From contig JAOSJO010000024.1 of the NCBI GenBank assembly GCA_027494055.1, forward strand, positions 62,001 through 126,000: a DNA stretch of 64,000 bases. The letters are read 5' to 3'. The translations under genes were made by a program, and so were the position numbers. This document shows positions 36,312 to 46,739 of the stretch, in pieces. The DNA comes from Anaerolineae bacterium (lineage in GTDB: Bacteria; Chloroflexota; Anaerolineae; Aggregatilineales; JAFGMM01). Numbering within the stretch: position 1 is the first letter of the stretch; each line of letters begins with the position of its first letter. The notes under the pieces are model-generated. The model did not search any database. It worked only from the letters and a program-made list of their open reading frames with translations, and had not been told where the DNA came from.

Positions 36312-37169
36312 ATGATGCGCACCAGCCTTACTTCTCTCCTTTCCGGACGACGCCTGACCTTGCTCTGCCTCATCCTCGCGCTTGCGCTGCTCGCGCAGGT
36401 CCCGGCAGTGACCGCGAACACGGTCGGTGCGGTGACGATCACGCTGTCAGACTTCGTGCTTCCGACCGCGCCTTTCTGCAACGATTTTCAATGGCTCAGC
36501 AACTCCTTGAACGTCACTGTTACGGACAACTCGGTCGTTGATATCTACGCGCACGCGGTATCGCTCATTTCAGGATCGATGCTCTATGAGCAGTACTTGA
36601 CGACGGTGGCCGGCCCGGATGCGATATCCGACTCCAACTACGGGCTGTTCGGTTTCAGCAGTGATCTTCCCGACTCGCAGCGGATGGTCGTCATTTACTA
36701 CGACCCGGTCAGCGGCGCGCAGGATGCCTACCTCATTGACTGCCAGACCGGCGAGTTTATCCATCCTTACGGCATGGCCGGAGAGACCTGCGTGACGACG
36801 GTGAACTTCGTCAGCGCGGACGTGGCTCCGGTCACCGGCTCCCTGGAGATCCGCACGCACTTCGGCGCGCTGTTCCGGCCAGAGGGGCGCACGGCGGGGA
36901 CGATACCGACCGTCAGGGGGGAACGGACCATTGGCGCGGTCACGGTGGACTGCGGGACCTACGTGCGCGCCTGGCTCTATGACAGCGCCGGCAACCTGGT
37001 CGGCTTGGTGCCAAGCCAGTACTACCAGGGCGACGGCGTGTTCGAATACGGTGTGGACGACTATGGCGCTGCGCCGGGTGGGGCCGATTATTACGGCGCC
37101 TACGCCGACATCTTCGAGGCGACCGACACGCTTGAGGAAGCGCCTTCGTTTGCGGGCGGCGGCGAGTGA
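36312..37169 (+). CDS. Secreted protein of unknown function
   Basis: A 285-residue exported protein. Signal peptide with RRLTLLCLILALALLAQVPA and probable cleavage after VTA; ATG 36315 is an equally possible start. The mature part has repeated beta-strand-like segments (NSLNVTVTDNSVVDIYAHAV, QRMVVIYYDPVSGAQDAYLI) and several Cys residues that could form disulfides. A Gly/Asp/Tyr-rich C-terminus follows (DDYGAAPGGADYYGAYADIF). No family is recognised. It has its own promoter and terminator. A short similarity in style exists to the partial gene at 63833. Confidence 0.65.
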   Translation: MMRTSLTSLLSGRRLTLLCLILALALLAQVPAVTANTVGAVTITLSDFVLPTAPFCNDFQWLSNSLNVTVTDNSVVDIYAHAVSLISGSMLYEQYLTTVAGPDAISDSNYGLFGFSSDLPDSQRMVVIYYDPVSGAQDAYLIDCQTGEFIHPYGMAGETCVTTVNFVSADVAPVTGSLEIRTHFGALFRPEGRTAGTIPTVRGERTIGAVTVDCGTYVRAWLYDSAGNLVGLVPSQYYQGDGVFEYGVDDYGAAPGGADYYGAYADIFEATDTLEEAPSFAGGGE

Positions 37170-37197
37170 CACGTCACGCGCTGTGAGCGCCGGCTCC

Positions 37198-37227
37198 GAG
37201 GCCCCCGCAATGGGGGCCTCTTTGTTT
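37198..37227 (+). terminator. Intrinsic terminator after the secreted protein gene
   Basis: GAGGCCCCC (37198-37206) pairs perfectly with GGGGGCCTC (37212-37220) over a 5-base loop, followed by TTTGTTT. Confidence 0.92.
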
Positions 37228-37303
37228 GTGGGGCCGCTTTTCGGGGCAGTGCGTGATGGTATAATCAGGATAAGAGCAGTTACGATGGATTAAGGAAGCG
37301 GAC

Positions 37304-39733
37304 ATGCGCGTAGCCGAAATCTTTGAGACGATGACCTACGGCCCGGCCCCGGAGTCGGCGGCGAACGCCGAGGCGTGGCTCGACGCGCACGCACGGCAGT
37401 TTGAGCTGTTCATCAATAACGAGTGGACGCCCCCCGCCGGCGGCGACTACTACGACAGCGTCAACCCCTCCACCGGCGGCGTGATGGCGCGCACCGCGCA
37501 GGCGACCGAGGACGACCTGGAGCGCGCGGTCAAGGCAGCGCGCAAGGCCTTCGGCGCGTGGAGCCAGACGCCCGGCCACGTGCGCGCGCTACCTCTACGC
37601 CATCGCGCGCCACATCCAGAAGCACAGCCGGCTGCTGGCGGTGCTCGAATCGATGGACAACGGCAAGCCCATCCGCGAGTCGCGCGACATCGACGTGCCC
37701 GTGGTGGCCCGGCACTTCTACCACCACGTCGGCTGGGCGCAGTTGATGGACGCCGAACTGGCCGACATGGCCCCGGTCGGCGTGGTGGGGCAGATCACGC
37801 CGTGGAACTTCCCGCTGCTCATGATCGCGTGGAAGGTTGCGCCGGCGCTGGCGATGGGCAACACCGTCATCCTCAAGCCGGCGAGCTACACGCGCCTGAC
37901 CGCGCTCGCCTTCGCCGAGATCGTGCGCGACGTCGGCCTGCCGCCGGGCGTGGTCAACGTCGTAACCGGCAGCAGCAGGATCGGCCAGGCGATGGTGACG
38001 CACCCCGGCATCGACAAGATCGCCTTCACCGGCTCCACCGAGGTCGGGCGCTGGATCCGCGAGGCGGCGGCGGGGTCGGGCAAGCGGCTGTCGCTGGAAC
38101 TTGGCGGCAAGTCGCCCTTTATCGTCTTCGAGGACGCCGACCTCGACAGCGCGATTGAGGGCATCGTGGACGCGATCTGGTTCAACCAGGGCGAGGTCTG
38201 CTGCGCGGGGTCGCGCCTGCTCGTCCAGGAGAGCATCGCCGACCGCTTCCTCGACAGGCTGCGCGCGCGGATGGAGAAGCTGCGCGTGGGCGACGCGCTC
38301 GACAAGGGTGTGGACATCGGCGCGATTGTGTCGCCGGGCCAGAAGGAGACCATCCAGCGCTACATCGACATCGGCGTCGCCGAGGGCGCGACGCTCTGGC
38401 AGCCGTCGTGCCCGCTGCCGGAGAACGGCTACTTCCTCCGGCCCACCCTGCTGACCAACGTCGAGCCGGCCTCGACCGTGGCGCAGGACGAAATCTTCGG
38501 GCCGGTGTTGGTGTCGATGACGTTCCGCGACCCGGCGGAGGCGGTCGCGCTGGCGAACAACACCCGCTTCGGCCTGGCGGCGAGCGTGTGGAGCGAGAAC
38601 ATCAACCTGGCGCTGCACGTCGCGAAGCAGATCAAAGCCGGAACGCTGTGGATCAACTGCACCAACCGCTTCGACGGCAACTCAGGCTTTGGTGGCTACC
38701 GCGAGAGCGGGTACGGGCGCGAGGGCGGCTACGAGGGCCTGTTCGAGTACGTCCAGCCGGCGTGGCAGGTGCACAAGCCGAAGGCGAGCCGCAAGAAAGC
38801 GGAGCCGTCATCGAACGGGGCCGAACCCCCGGCCACCGCAGCGAACGGGAACGGCGCGGCCGGCTGGCCGCCCATCGACCGCACGCCGAAGATGTACATC
38901 GGCGGCAAGCAGGTCCGGCCCGACCAGGGCTACGTCCGGCCCGTGCTGGGTCCCAACGGGGCCAACGGCGCGGAGGCACCGCTGGTCGGCCAGGTCGCCG
39001 AGGGCAACCGCAAGGACATCCGCAACGCGGTGGAGGCGGCGCACAAGGCGGCGGGCTGGGCGGACCGGACCGCGCACAACCGCGCGCAGGTTATCTACTA
39101 CATCGCCGAGAACCTGGCCGCGCGCGCGGACGAGTTCGCGCGGCGCATCGTCCAGATGACGGGCTGTCCCATCGAGGACGCGCGCGCCGAGGTGGAGGCT
39201 GCCGTGTCGCGCCTCTTCAGCTACGGCGCGTGGGCGGACAAGTTCGAGGGGCGCGTGCACGAGACCGATTTCGACGGCCTCGTCCTTGCCACACACGAGC
39301 CGGTCGGCGTGGTCGGCATCGCGTGCCCGGACGAGATGCCGCTGCTGGGGTTCATCTCGCTCGTCGCGCCGGCCATCGCGGTCGGGAACACGGTCGTCGC
39401 CGTCCCTCCGAGCCGCACCCGCTCAGCGCCACCGATCTGTACCAGGTGTTCGACACCTCTGACGTGCCCGGCGGCGTGATCAACATCGTTACCGGCGGGC
39501 GCGCCCTGCTCGCCAAAGTGCTGGCGGAACACAACGACGTGGACGCGATGTGGTACTTCGGCACGCCGGAGGGCAGCAAGGTGGTCGAGCTGGCTTCGGT
39601 GGGCAACCTCAAGCGCACGTGGGTGAACAACGGTCGCGAGCGCGACTGGATGGACCCGGTGCAGGGCGAGGGCCGCGAGTTCCTGCGCCATGCCGTGCAG
39701 GTCAAGAACATCTGGGCGCCGTATGGGGAGTAG
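37304..39733 (+). CDS. ALDH16-like two-domain aldehyde dehydrogenase (two frameshifts)
   Basis: About 810 residues in all. Domain 1 (to ~residue 500) is a complete [35 protein letters not shown], catalytic Glu in [11 protein letters not shown] and catalytic Cys in [14 protein letters not shown] Ser/Ala/Asn-rich linker leads to a second, trimmed ALDH domain ([53 protein letters not shown]). It lacks the catalytic Glu and Cys segments, as in the ALDH16 family. Single-base shifts lie near 37585 and 39405. A TATAAT at 37260-37265 may be its -10 box, with a poor -35. Substrate unknown. Confidence 0.82.
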
Positions 39734-39810
39734 GGGTTAACCACAGAGGCACAGAAAGCGCATCTGTTCGCCTTTCCTCCTCCATGCGGCGTCGTGCTGC
39801 GTTTTTCGTA

Positions 39811-39889
39811 GCCCGCCGGCTGAAGCCGGCGGTTAATCGCAGAATGACGCCCCAAGAATAACGAATTAGCCCGCGGCTTCAGTCGCGGG
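39811..39889. repeat. Pair of REP-like palindromes
   Basis: Two short hairpins, each introduced by TAGCCCGC: CCGCCGGC-tgaa-GCCGGCGG (39813-39832) and CCCGCGGC-ttca-GTCGCGGG (39870-39889). Their spacing and tetraloops recall REP sequences found in intergenic DNA. They lie between the ALDH gene and the next small gene. Confidence 0.6.
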
Positions 39890-39904
39890 GATCAGAATTT
39901 CGCG

Positions 39905-40294
39905 ATGGTGCTTACCTGGCTGCTGAGCAAAATCCGGACGGCGCGCATCGTGCGCGGGCTGCAGGACGAGGACGGTTGGGTCACCTGGTACCTTGTGGCC
40001 GGCGACGAGGGTGAGGGCGGCGAAATCTGCTCGGCGCAGGTCGTCGAGTGGTCCGACTCGCTACGCTACCGCGCGCTGGAGACCTTCGCCGTTGCAGCGC
40101 GCGAGATGGGCTACCACCTCCACTCTGAAGACCTGCGCACGTTCGGCGCGGGCCTTGACCTGAACGCGCCGATGCGGCCACCCGCGCCGCCCCCCAGAAG
40201 CGCCCCCCCGGCCCGGCCCGGACGCCGCCCCCCCCCGCCCGAAGGGGGGGGGGGGGGGGGGGGGACCCGCGCAGGGGTCGCCCGCCGTCGCTGA
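39905..40294 (+). CDS. Hypothetical protein, C-terminus unreliable
   Basis: The first ~95 residues look like a real small domain (VRGLQDEDGWVTWYLVAGDE, WSDSLRYRALETFAVAAREM). The remainder is Pro/Arg/Gly low complexity read from extreme C and G runs at 40228-40264, where the sequence is probably wrong. The true stop may therefore differ. No family recognised and no obvious ribosome binding site. Confidence 0.45.
   Translation: MVLTWLLSKIRTARIVRGLQDEDGWVTWYLVAGDEGEGGEICSAQVVEWSDSLRYRALETFAVAAREMGYHLHSEDLRTFGAGLDLNAPMRPPAPPPRSAPPARPGRRPPPPEGGGGGGGTRAGVARRR
40228..40264. repeat. C9 and G21 homopolymer tract
   Basis: Nine C (40228-40236), then a short spacer, then 21 G (40244-40264). A tract of this length is out of character with the rest of the window and is either an assembly artefact or an unstable G-quadruplex-forming tract. 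Confidence 0.9.
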
Positions 40295-40325
40295 CCGCGC
40301 AGCGCCGGATGCGATCCAAAACGCG

Positions 40326-40350
40326 CAGGGGCACGCCGACCGTGCCCCTG
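40326..40350. terminator. Bidirectional terminator between the small gene and sdhB
   Basis: CAGGGGCACG (40326-40335) and CGTGCCCCTG (40341-40350) form a perfect 10-bp stem with a 5-base loop. TTGTTGTC follows on the plus strand and CGCGTTTTGG on the minus strand, so it can serve the convergent genes. Confidence 0.75.
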
Positions 40351-40376
40351 TTGTTGTCAAACTGGCGGGGAGGCGC

Positions 40377-41093
<717 letters not shown>

Positions 41094-41160
41094 CAGATCA
41101 CAAGCTCCTTGATAGCGGTCTCCACGCGGGTGGATGAACGGGCGGTTTGTCCCTGCCTCG

Positions 41161-42945
41161 TCAGTAGACACGTTCCTTCGGCTGGTAGTTGGTGATGACC
41201 ACAGGCCTGAAGTCGATCTCAAGGCGACCATCGGGCTTGCGGAACACGAGCGTGTGCTTGAGCCAGTTCGCGTCGTCGCGCTTGGGGAAGTCCTCGCGCG
41301 AGTGCGCGCCCCGGCTCTCCTCGCGGCACAGCGCCGAAACCGCCGTCGCCTCGGCGAGATCGAGCATCCTGCCCAGCTCCCATGCATCGAGCAGGTCCTG
41401 GTTGAAGACCTTGCCCTGGTCATCGACGTGCAGGTCGGTATCGTAGATCGCGCGCAGCTCGCGCACCTTCTCAATCGCCGAGTCGATGCACGCCGCGTCG
41501 CGGAAGACGCCGACGCACGTCATCATCATATCCTGCATCGCCTCGCGAAGCTCGGCAACGCGCGTGCCACCGTCCGCGTTGCGCAGCTGCTCCAGCTCTG
41601 CGAGGGCCTCGGCGGCGGGGTTCTCCGGCAGCGGCGGGAATTCTGCGTTCCGGGCGTACTCCGCCATCGCGCGCCCGCCCCGCCGCCCGAAGACGACCAG
41701 GTCCACCAGCGAGTTCGTACCGAGCCGGTTCGCGCCGTGCACCGAGACGCACGCGCACTCGCCGGCGGCGTACAGGCCGGGGAGCGGCGTCTTCTGCGCG
41801 TCGATGACGACCTCGGCGTCCACGTTGGTGGGGATGCCGCCCATGGCGTAATGCGCCGTCGGCTGGATGGGCATCGGTTCCTCAACCGGGTCGATGCCGA
41901 GGTAGGTGCGGCAGAAGTCGAGGATGTCGGGCAGCTTGCTTTCGATGTATGCGCGGTCGATGCGGCGCGTCTCGCCCGCTTCGGCCAGGTGCTTGTTCAC
42001 CGTCTCCGGGCGCACGTCCAGGTAGACGTAGTTCTTGCCGTCGATGCCCCTGCCATCCCTGATCTCAAGGTAGATCGCGCGCGAGATGACGTCGCGGCTG
42101 GCGAGGTCCTTGATCGTGGGCGCATAGCGCTCCATGAAGCGCTCGCCCTCGTTGTTGATGAGCACGCCGCCCTCGCCGCGCACGCCCTCGGTGATGAGGA
42201 TGCCCATGCCCCTGATGCCGGTCGGGTGGAACTGGAAGAATTCCATGTCCTCCAGCGGGACGCCGCGCCGGAACACGATAGCGGTCCCGTCGCCGGTGCA
42301 GGCGTGCGCGTTGCTGGTGATCTGCCACAGCTTGCCCCACCCGCCGGTCGCGAAGAGCACGGCTTTGGTGTGGAACACATGCACCTCGCCCGTGGCGATG
42401 TCCACCGCGACGATGCCGGCCACACGCCCCTCACTGAGGATCAGGTCCAGGACCTGGAACTCGTCGAAGAAATGGACCTGGTTCTTGATGCACTGCTGGT
42501 AGAGCGTCTGCAGAATCATGTGGCCGGTGCGGTCGGCGGCGTGGCACGCACGGCGGACCGGCTTCTCGCCGTGGTTGCGCGTGTGGCCGCCGAAGCGCCG
42601 CTGCGCGATTTTGCCCTCAGGCGTGCGGTCGAACGGCAGGCCCATGTGCTCAAGCTCCAGCACCACATCGACCGCTTCCCGGCACATCACTTCCACGGCG
42701 TCCTGGTCGGCGAGGTAATCGGAGCCTTTGACGGTGTCGAAGGCGTGCCACTCCCAGCGGTCTTCTTCCTCGCTGCCGAGCGCCGCGCCGATGCCGCCCT
42801 GCGCCGCGCCGGTGTGCGAACGGGTCGGGTACAGCTTGCTGACCACGGCGACTTTGATGCGCTGCTCCTGTGATGCGTAGAGCGCCGCCATCAGGCCCGC
42901 GCCCCCGGCGCCGACGATCAGTGCGTCAAACTGGTGTGTCTTCAT
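41161..42945 (-). CDS. sdhA: Succinate dehydrogenase flavoprotein subunit
   Basis: A 594-residue SdhA. FAD-binding [14 protein letters not shown] at the N-terminus, the FAD-linking His region [17 protein letters not shown], the substrate loop [20 protein letters not shown] and active-site Arg/His segments ([16 protein letters not shown]). Oxidises succinate to fumarate in the TCA cycle, or the reverse. Intact, with no frameshift. Confidence 0.97.
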   Translation of the reverse strand: MKTHQFDALIVGAGGAGLMAALYASQEQRIKVAVVSKLYPTRSHTGAAQGGIGAALGSEEEDRWEWHAFDTVKGSDYLADQDAVEVMCREAVDVVLELEHMGLPFDRTPEGKIAQRRFGGHTRNHGEKPVRRACHAADRTGHMILQTLYQQCIKNQVHFFDEFQVLDLILSEGRVAGIVAVDIATGEVHVFHTKAVLFATGGWGKLWQITSNAHACTGDGTAIVFRRGVPLEDMEFFQFHPTGIRGMGILITEGVRGEGGVLINNEGERFMERYAPTIKDLASRDVISRAIYLEIRDGRGIDGKNYVYLDVRPETVNKHLAEAGETRRIDRAYIESKLPDILDFCRTYLGIDPVEEPMPIQPTAHYAMGGIPTNVDAEVVIDAQKTPLPGLYAAGECACVSVHGANRLGTNSLVDLVVFGRRGGRAMAEYARNAEFPPLPENPAAEALAELEQLRNADGGTRVAELREAMQDMMMTCVGVFRDAACIDSAIEKVRELRAIYDTDLHVDDQGKVFNQDLLDAWELGRMLDLAEATAVSALCREESRGAHSREDFPKRDDANWLKHTLVFRKPDGRLEIDFRPVVITNYQPKERVY

Positions 42946-43013
42946 AGGTGCTCCTCAGTGTGCGTTCATGCGCGAAGGTCCATGCACTCGCATCGATGCC
43001 GCGATCCGCGCGC

Positions 43014-43433
43014 TCACTCGACCGGCGGCACCCCGGTGACCGGCTCGAAGGGCGCGCCAATCAGCGCAATCGACCCCAGGATGAGCAGGAAGACCATAAA
43101 CGCGGCCACCGCCGCGCTGAGCGCGAAGCTCCAGCGGGGGTTGTGAACGTAGTCCTTGATCACGTGGCGCAGGCCGAGCGCGCCGTGGAAGCCCGCCAGC
43201 CAGAGCATCGCCGCGTCGTAGATGCGCCAGCCCAGGTACGCCCAGCGCGCCTCGATCACCCACTCGTAGTCGATCACGTACACGCTGTTGATCACGTGCA
43301 TGATCGCCAGGTGGCCGAATACGAGCGGGATCAGGAGGATGCCCGACAGGCGCATATAGCGCCAGGCAATGGACTCGAAACGGTTGATCTGCACGCCAGC
43401 GCGCGCGAAGGTATCCTGTACTGCGCTCATCAT
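43014..43433 (-). CDS. sdhD: Succinate dehydrogenase membrane anchor subunit D
   Basis: A 139-residue protein with three membrane helices (MRLSGILLIPLVFGHLAIMH, AAMLWLAGFHGALGLRHVIK, LSAAVAAFMVFLLILGSIAL). FGHLAIMHVIN offers the heme-ligand His position and GLRHVIKDY is typical of SdhD. ATG 43433 forms an ATGA overlap with the sdhC stop; ATG 43430 is an alternative. Confidence 0.85.
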   Translation of the reverse strand: MMSAVQDTFARAGVQINRFESIAWRYMRLSGILLIPLVFGHLAIMHVINSVYVIDYEWVIEARWAYLGWRIYDAAMLWLAGFHGALGLRHVIKDYVHNPRWSFALSAAVAAFMVFLLILGSIALIGAPFEPVTGVPPVE

Positions 43434-43840
43434 TGACCTCCGAACAGCCCCAGGCCCTCGATGAAGTGCCCGCCCATGATGATCATCACAGGGGCGCACA
43501 GCAACACCGTCAGGGCAAACGTCGCAAGCGTGATCTGTCGCTGGTACTTCCACAGGCCTGGCTTCCAGTCCATCAGCCAGATGCGCGTCCCGTTGATGGC
43601 GTGGTAGATCACCGCCGGGATCAGCACCATCTCGCCAACGGCGAAGAGCGGCGAGCGGTAGAGCGCGATGGCGTGCTGGTAGCCCTCCGGCCAGAAGTAG
43701 ACGAATGAGGTGTCGATTATGTGGATCATGAAAAAGAGCACCGTACCCAGCGCCGCCGCGCGGTGGCCCATCCAGGCGACCTGCCCCTCCCTGCCCTGGT
43801 ATCGGAACACTTCGCGAACCGTGGTGAACAAGCCTGACAT
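43430..43840 (-). CDS. sdhC: Succinate dehydrogenase cytochrome b subunit C
   Basis: A 136-residue anchor with three helices. WMGHRAAALGTVLFFMIHII matches the conserved H-R-x-T/A-G quinone-site helix, and IPAVIYHAINGTRIWLMDW supplies the heme-ligand His. ATG 43840 follows GGAGG. First gene of the sdh operon. Confidence 0.87.
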   Translation of the reverse strand: MSGLFTTVREVFRYQGREGQVAWMGHRAAALGTVLFFMIHIIDTSFVYFWPEGYQHAIALYRSPLFAVGEMVLIPAVIYHAINGTRIWLMDWKPGLWKYQRQITLATFALTVLLCAPVMIIMGGHFIEGLGLFGGQ

Positions 43841-43883
43841 CAGCCGAACCTCCGTGAGGCTAAGTTGATACGTTCTACCCACA

Positions 43884-43889
43884 ATTATA
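43884..43889 (-). promoter_or_regulatory. Probable -10 box of the sdh operon
   Basis: A perfect TATAAT on the minus strand about 45 bases upstream of sdhC; the -35 region is not convincing. The 347 bases between sdhC and the GntR gene hold this box, the palindrome at 44013 and the GntR promoter; no gene is visible. Confidence 0.5.
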
Positions 43890-44012
43890 GCGGCCTTGTG
43901 CAGAAATGCACAGGTTAATCTTCAAGATAGCAGGTCTATAGAAGGACTTTGCAGTTTTTGTCTCAGCGCGTCTCGTTAGAAAAGTGCGGTGGAAAAGGAA
44001 TACGCACCTGTT

Positions 44013-44045
44013 AACTTCCCGAAAGCTCGCAGCTTTCGGGAAGTT
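44013..44045. repeat. Perfect 15-bp inverted repeat
   Basis: AACTTCCCGAAAGCT (44013-44027) and AGCTTTCGGGAAGTT (44031-44045) with loop CGC. It lies between the divergent sdh operon and GntR gene and has no T-tract. It could be a large operator or a dispersed palindrome, similar in design to the one at 433-465. Confidence 0.8.
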
Positions 44046-44113
44046 GTGGTCGCACTGGTTGGGTCGCCTGGCAGTGTGCGCGCGCCGTTCGCGCCGTGCG
44101 CCGCACTTCCACG

Positions 44114-44156
44114 TTGACAACGCGCCGCAACCTGTCGTATGATGTGGTATAGATGA
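44114..44156 (+). promoter_or_regulatory. Promoter and possible GntR operator
   Basis: TTGACA (44114-44119) and TATGAT (44138-44143) are 18 bases apart. Overlapping the predicted start is TGGTATAGATGA (44145-44156), one half of which resembles the TGGTCTAGACCA site of NagR/DasR-type HutC regulators. Autoregulation by the following gene is inferred. Confidence 0.55.
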
Positions 44157-44187
44157 CTAACCCAATGGCGTCCTGAAGAGGGGCACG

Positions 44188-44958
44188 ATGGCGCCGCATT
44201 CTGTGCTGAACGCCGACTTCCGAATCGACCCGCACAGCCCCATCCCGCTCTACTACCAGATCCGTGAAAACCTTCGCGACCTTATCGTCAGCGGGCGGTA
44301 CGCGCCCGGCGACGCTATCCCCGCCGAGCGCGAGTTGAGCGACGTCTACAACGTCAACCGGCTCACCGTGCGGCGCGCCGTCAACGAGCTGGTGAGCGAG
44401 GGGATGCTGTGGCGGCAGCAGGGGGTGGGGACCTTCGTCGCTGCGCCGAAGATTGTTCAGACGCAGCCTGTGCTCCTGGGCTTCACGGACCGGATGCTTC
44501 AGTCAGGCCACCGGCCCACAAGCCGTGTGATTCTCCAGGAAGAAGCGCCCGCAACCGGCGCGGTCGCCAAGGCGTTGCGCCTGACACCAAATGCGCCGGT
44601 GGTCAAGCTGGTGCGTCTCCGCCTCGCGGATGACGAGCCAATCATGCTGGAGACGAGCTTCATGCCCCAGGCCGTGTGCCCTGACCTCGCGGCACAGGAC
44701 ATGGTGAACCAGTCGCTCTATCGCGTGCTGGCGGAGCGCTACGGCGTGCAGATCGTCGAGGCCGAAGAGGTGGTCGAGCCGGTGGCGCTCACCGACTACG
44801 AAGCGGAGCTGCTCGGCGCGCAGAAGGGCCAGCCCGCTTTGCTCATCGAAATCACCGCGTTTACCCACAACGGGCGTCCCGTGGAGTTCGGTAAGTCGCT
44901 CGTGCGCGGCGATAAGTCGCGCTATCACTTCCGCATTCACCGGCGTGTGGAAGGCTGA
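44188..44958 (+). CDS. GntR-family (HutC/UTRA) transcription regulator
   Basis: A 256-residue regulator. The winged-helix DNA-binding domain (residues 18-85) reads IPLYYQIRENLRDLIVSGRY, PGDAIPAERELSDVYNVNRL, TVRRAVNELVSEGMLWRQQG, VGTFVAAPK. The UTRA effector domain follows (VVKLVRLRLADDEPIMLETS, TDYEAELLGAQKGQPALLIE). HutC/NagR members usually sense phosphorylated amino sugars, which fits the adjacent NanE-NanK gene and ABC importer in the same direction. Confidence 0.88.
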   Translation: MAPHSVLNADFRIDPHSPIPLYYQIRENLRDLIVSGRYAPGDAIPAERELSDVYNVNRLTVRRAVNELVSEGMLWRQQGVGTFVAAPKIVQTQPVLLGFTDRMLQSGHRPTSRVILQEEAPATGAVAKALRLTPNAPVVKLVRLRLADDEPIMLETSFMPQAVCPDLAAQDMVNQSLYRVLAERYGVQIVEAEEVVEPVALTDYEAELLGAQKGQPALLIEITAFTHNGRPVEFGKSLVRGDKSRYHFRIHRRVEG

Positions 44959-45011
44959 CCCTCAAGCCGCGCCGCATGGCGCGCGGCGGCGTTGATAACG
45001 GCAGGCCAGAC

Positions 45012-46626
45012 ATGGAACGACCATCGGTGATTACAAAGCTGCAAGGCGGCCTGATCGTCTCGTGCCAGTACCAGCCCGGCGACGGCATCGCCGGACCGGA
45101 GATGATGGCGGCGATGGCGCGTGCGGCGGCGTTGGGCGGCGCCGTCGGCATCCGCGCCAACGGCCCGGACGACATTGCCGCCATCCGCGCGACTGTGGAC
45201 CTGCCCATCATCGGCATCGAGAAGCAGATCTTGCCCGACTTTGGCTTGCGCATCACGCCCAGCTTCGAAGCGGCCCGCGGCCTTGTGGAGGCCGGGGCCG
45301 ACATCGTGGCCCTGGACGCAACGCTGCGCCCGCGCCCCGGCGACCTGGACGCAGCAACGCTGATTCGCCGCGTGCGGCAGGAACTGGGCGTGCCGGTGAT
45401 GGCCGACATCTCGACGTTCGAGGAGGGCATGGCGGCGGCGGAGGCCGGGGCCGACCTGGTCGCGACGACGCTTTCGGGCTACACGCCGTACAGCCCGCAG
45501 CTCCTGACGCCGGACTTCGATCTCGTGGCGCGCCTTTCCAGCGCCATAGTAGGGACGCCGGTCGTTTCGGAGGGCCGGATTGCCACGCCGCGCGAAGCGG
45601 TCAGGATGCTGGAACTGGGCGCGTATGCGGTCGTGGTCGGGTCGATGGTCAACCGCCCGAAGTGGATCACGCAGCACTTTGTCGCGGCGCTGCACGCCCG
45701 CAGCGCGGAGCACCGCGCGCTGGCGGTGGACATTGGCGGGACCAAGATCGCGGCTGGCGTGGTAAGCGATGGCCGGGTTGCGCGCTACAGGCAGATCCCC
45801 ACCCAGGCCGGAGGAGGGTGGGCCGGCGGTTCTGGCGCGGACCCTCCGGCTGCTGGAGGAGCTGTTCCAGGAGACGGAGGCCGAACCACCGTCAGTGGTG
45901 GGGATATCGGCTGCCGGGCAGGTTGACACCTCCGGACACATCTTCCACGCGACCGGGCTTCTGCCCGGTTGGGCCGGCGTCCCCCTCAAGCGCGAGGTGG
46001 AGGCGCATTTTGGCCGGCCAACGGCGGTGCTCAGCGACGGGCACGCCGCCGCGCTCGGTGAGGCGTGGTATGGCGCCGGCAGGGGGCGGTCGTCGGTCCT
46101 CTGCCTGACGGTCGGCACCGGCGTGGGTGGGGGTATGGTCGTCGATGGCGAGGTCTATCGTGGGGCGTGGGGCGCGGCCGGTATTGTCGGTCACACGCAG
46201 GTGGTGCGTGACGGCCTCCCCTGTACGTGTGGCGGGCAGGGCTGCCTGGAGTCATACGTCAGCGGGCCGGCGCTGGTGCGCGAATACAACGCGCGCGTGG
46301 CCGGGCAGCCGGCGCTGACCGATGGCCGCGCGGTGGTGGAGCGGGCCAGGGCCGGCGACCCGGCTGCCCGTGAAGCGCTCGCGGCGATTGGCGCGTGGCT
46401 TGGCTTTGGGCTGGCGAGCCTGCTTGGCGCACTCAACCCGGAGGTCGTGGTTATCGGCGGCGGCGTGTCGCAGGCGGGCGACATGCTGCTGGAGAGCGCC
46501 CGCGAGAGCCTGCGCACCTACGGGTTTCCCACCGTCAAGGAGACCCCGATTCTGCCCGCTGTGCTTGGGCCGCAGGCCGGGTTGGTCGGCGCCGCCGTTC
46601 TGGCCCACCAGCAGAAGACGCGCTGA
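45012..46626 (+). CDS. nanEK: Fused N-acetylmannosamine-6-phosphate epimerase / ROK kinase (one frameshift)
   Basis: The N-terminal ~225 residues are NanE (LQGGLIVSCQYQPGDGI, VGIRANGPDDIAAIRA, IIGIEKQILP, ADIVALDATLRPRPGD, VMADISTFEEGMAAAEAGAD). They run directly, with no stop, into a ROK kinase (HRALAVDIGGTKIAAGVV) with the nucleotide site, VLCLTVGTGVGGGMVVDGEV and the zinc motif CTCGGQGCLESYVSG. One base near 45808 breaks the frame inside the kinase. About 537 residues. Predicted to phosphorylate ManNAc and epimerise it to GlcNAc-6-P. The fusion is read directly except across the frameshift. Confidence 0.87.
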
Positions 46627-46739
46627 TGCGGGCCAGCGTGTCAGCGAAAGGAAGGGAGGTGTTCGATTGGTCGCTTGAGGCAACCAACCTTTGCGTCTTG
46701 TTGATCCCTTGGCTTGGAGTAGATGGGAGGAAGCGAGCC

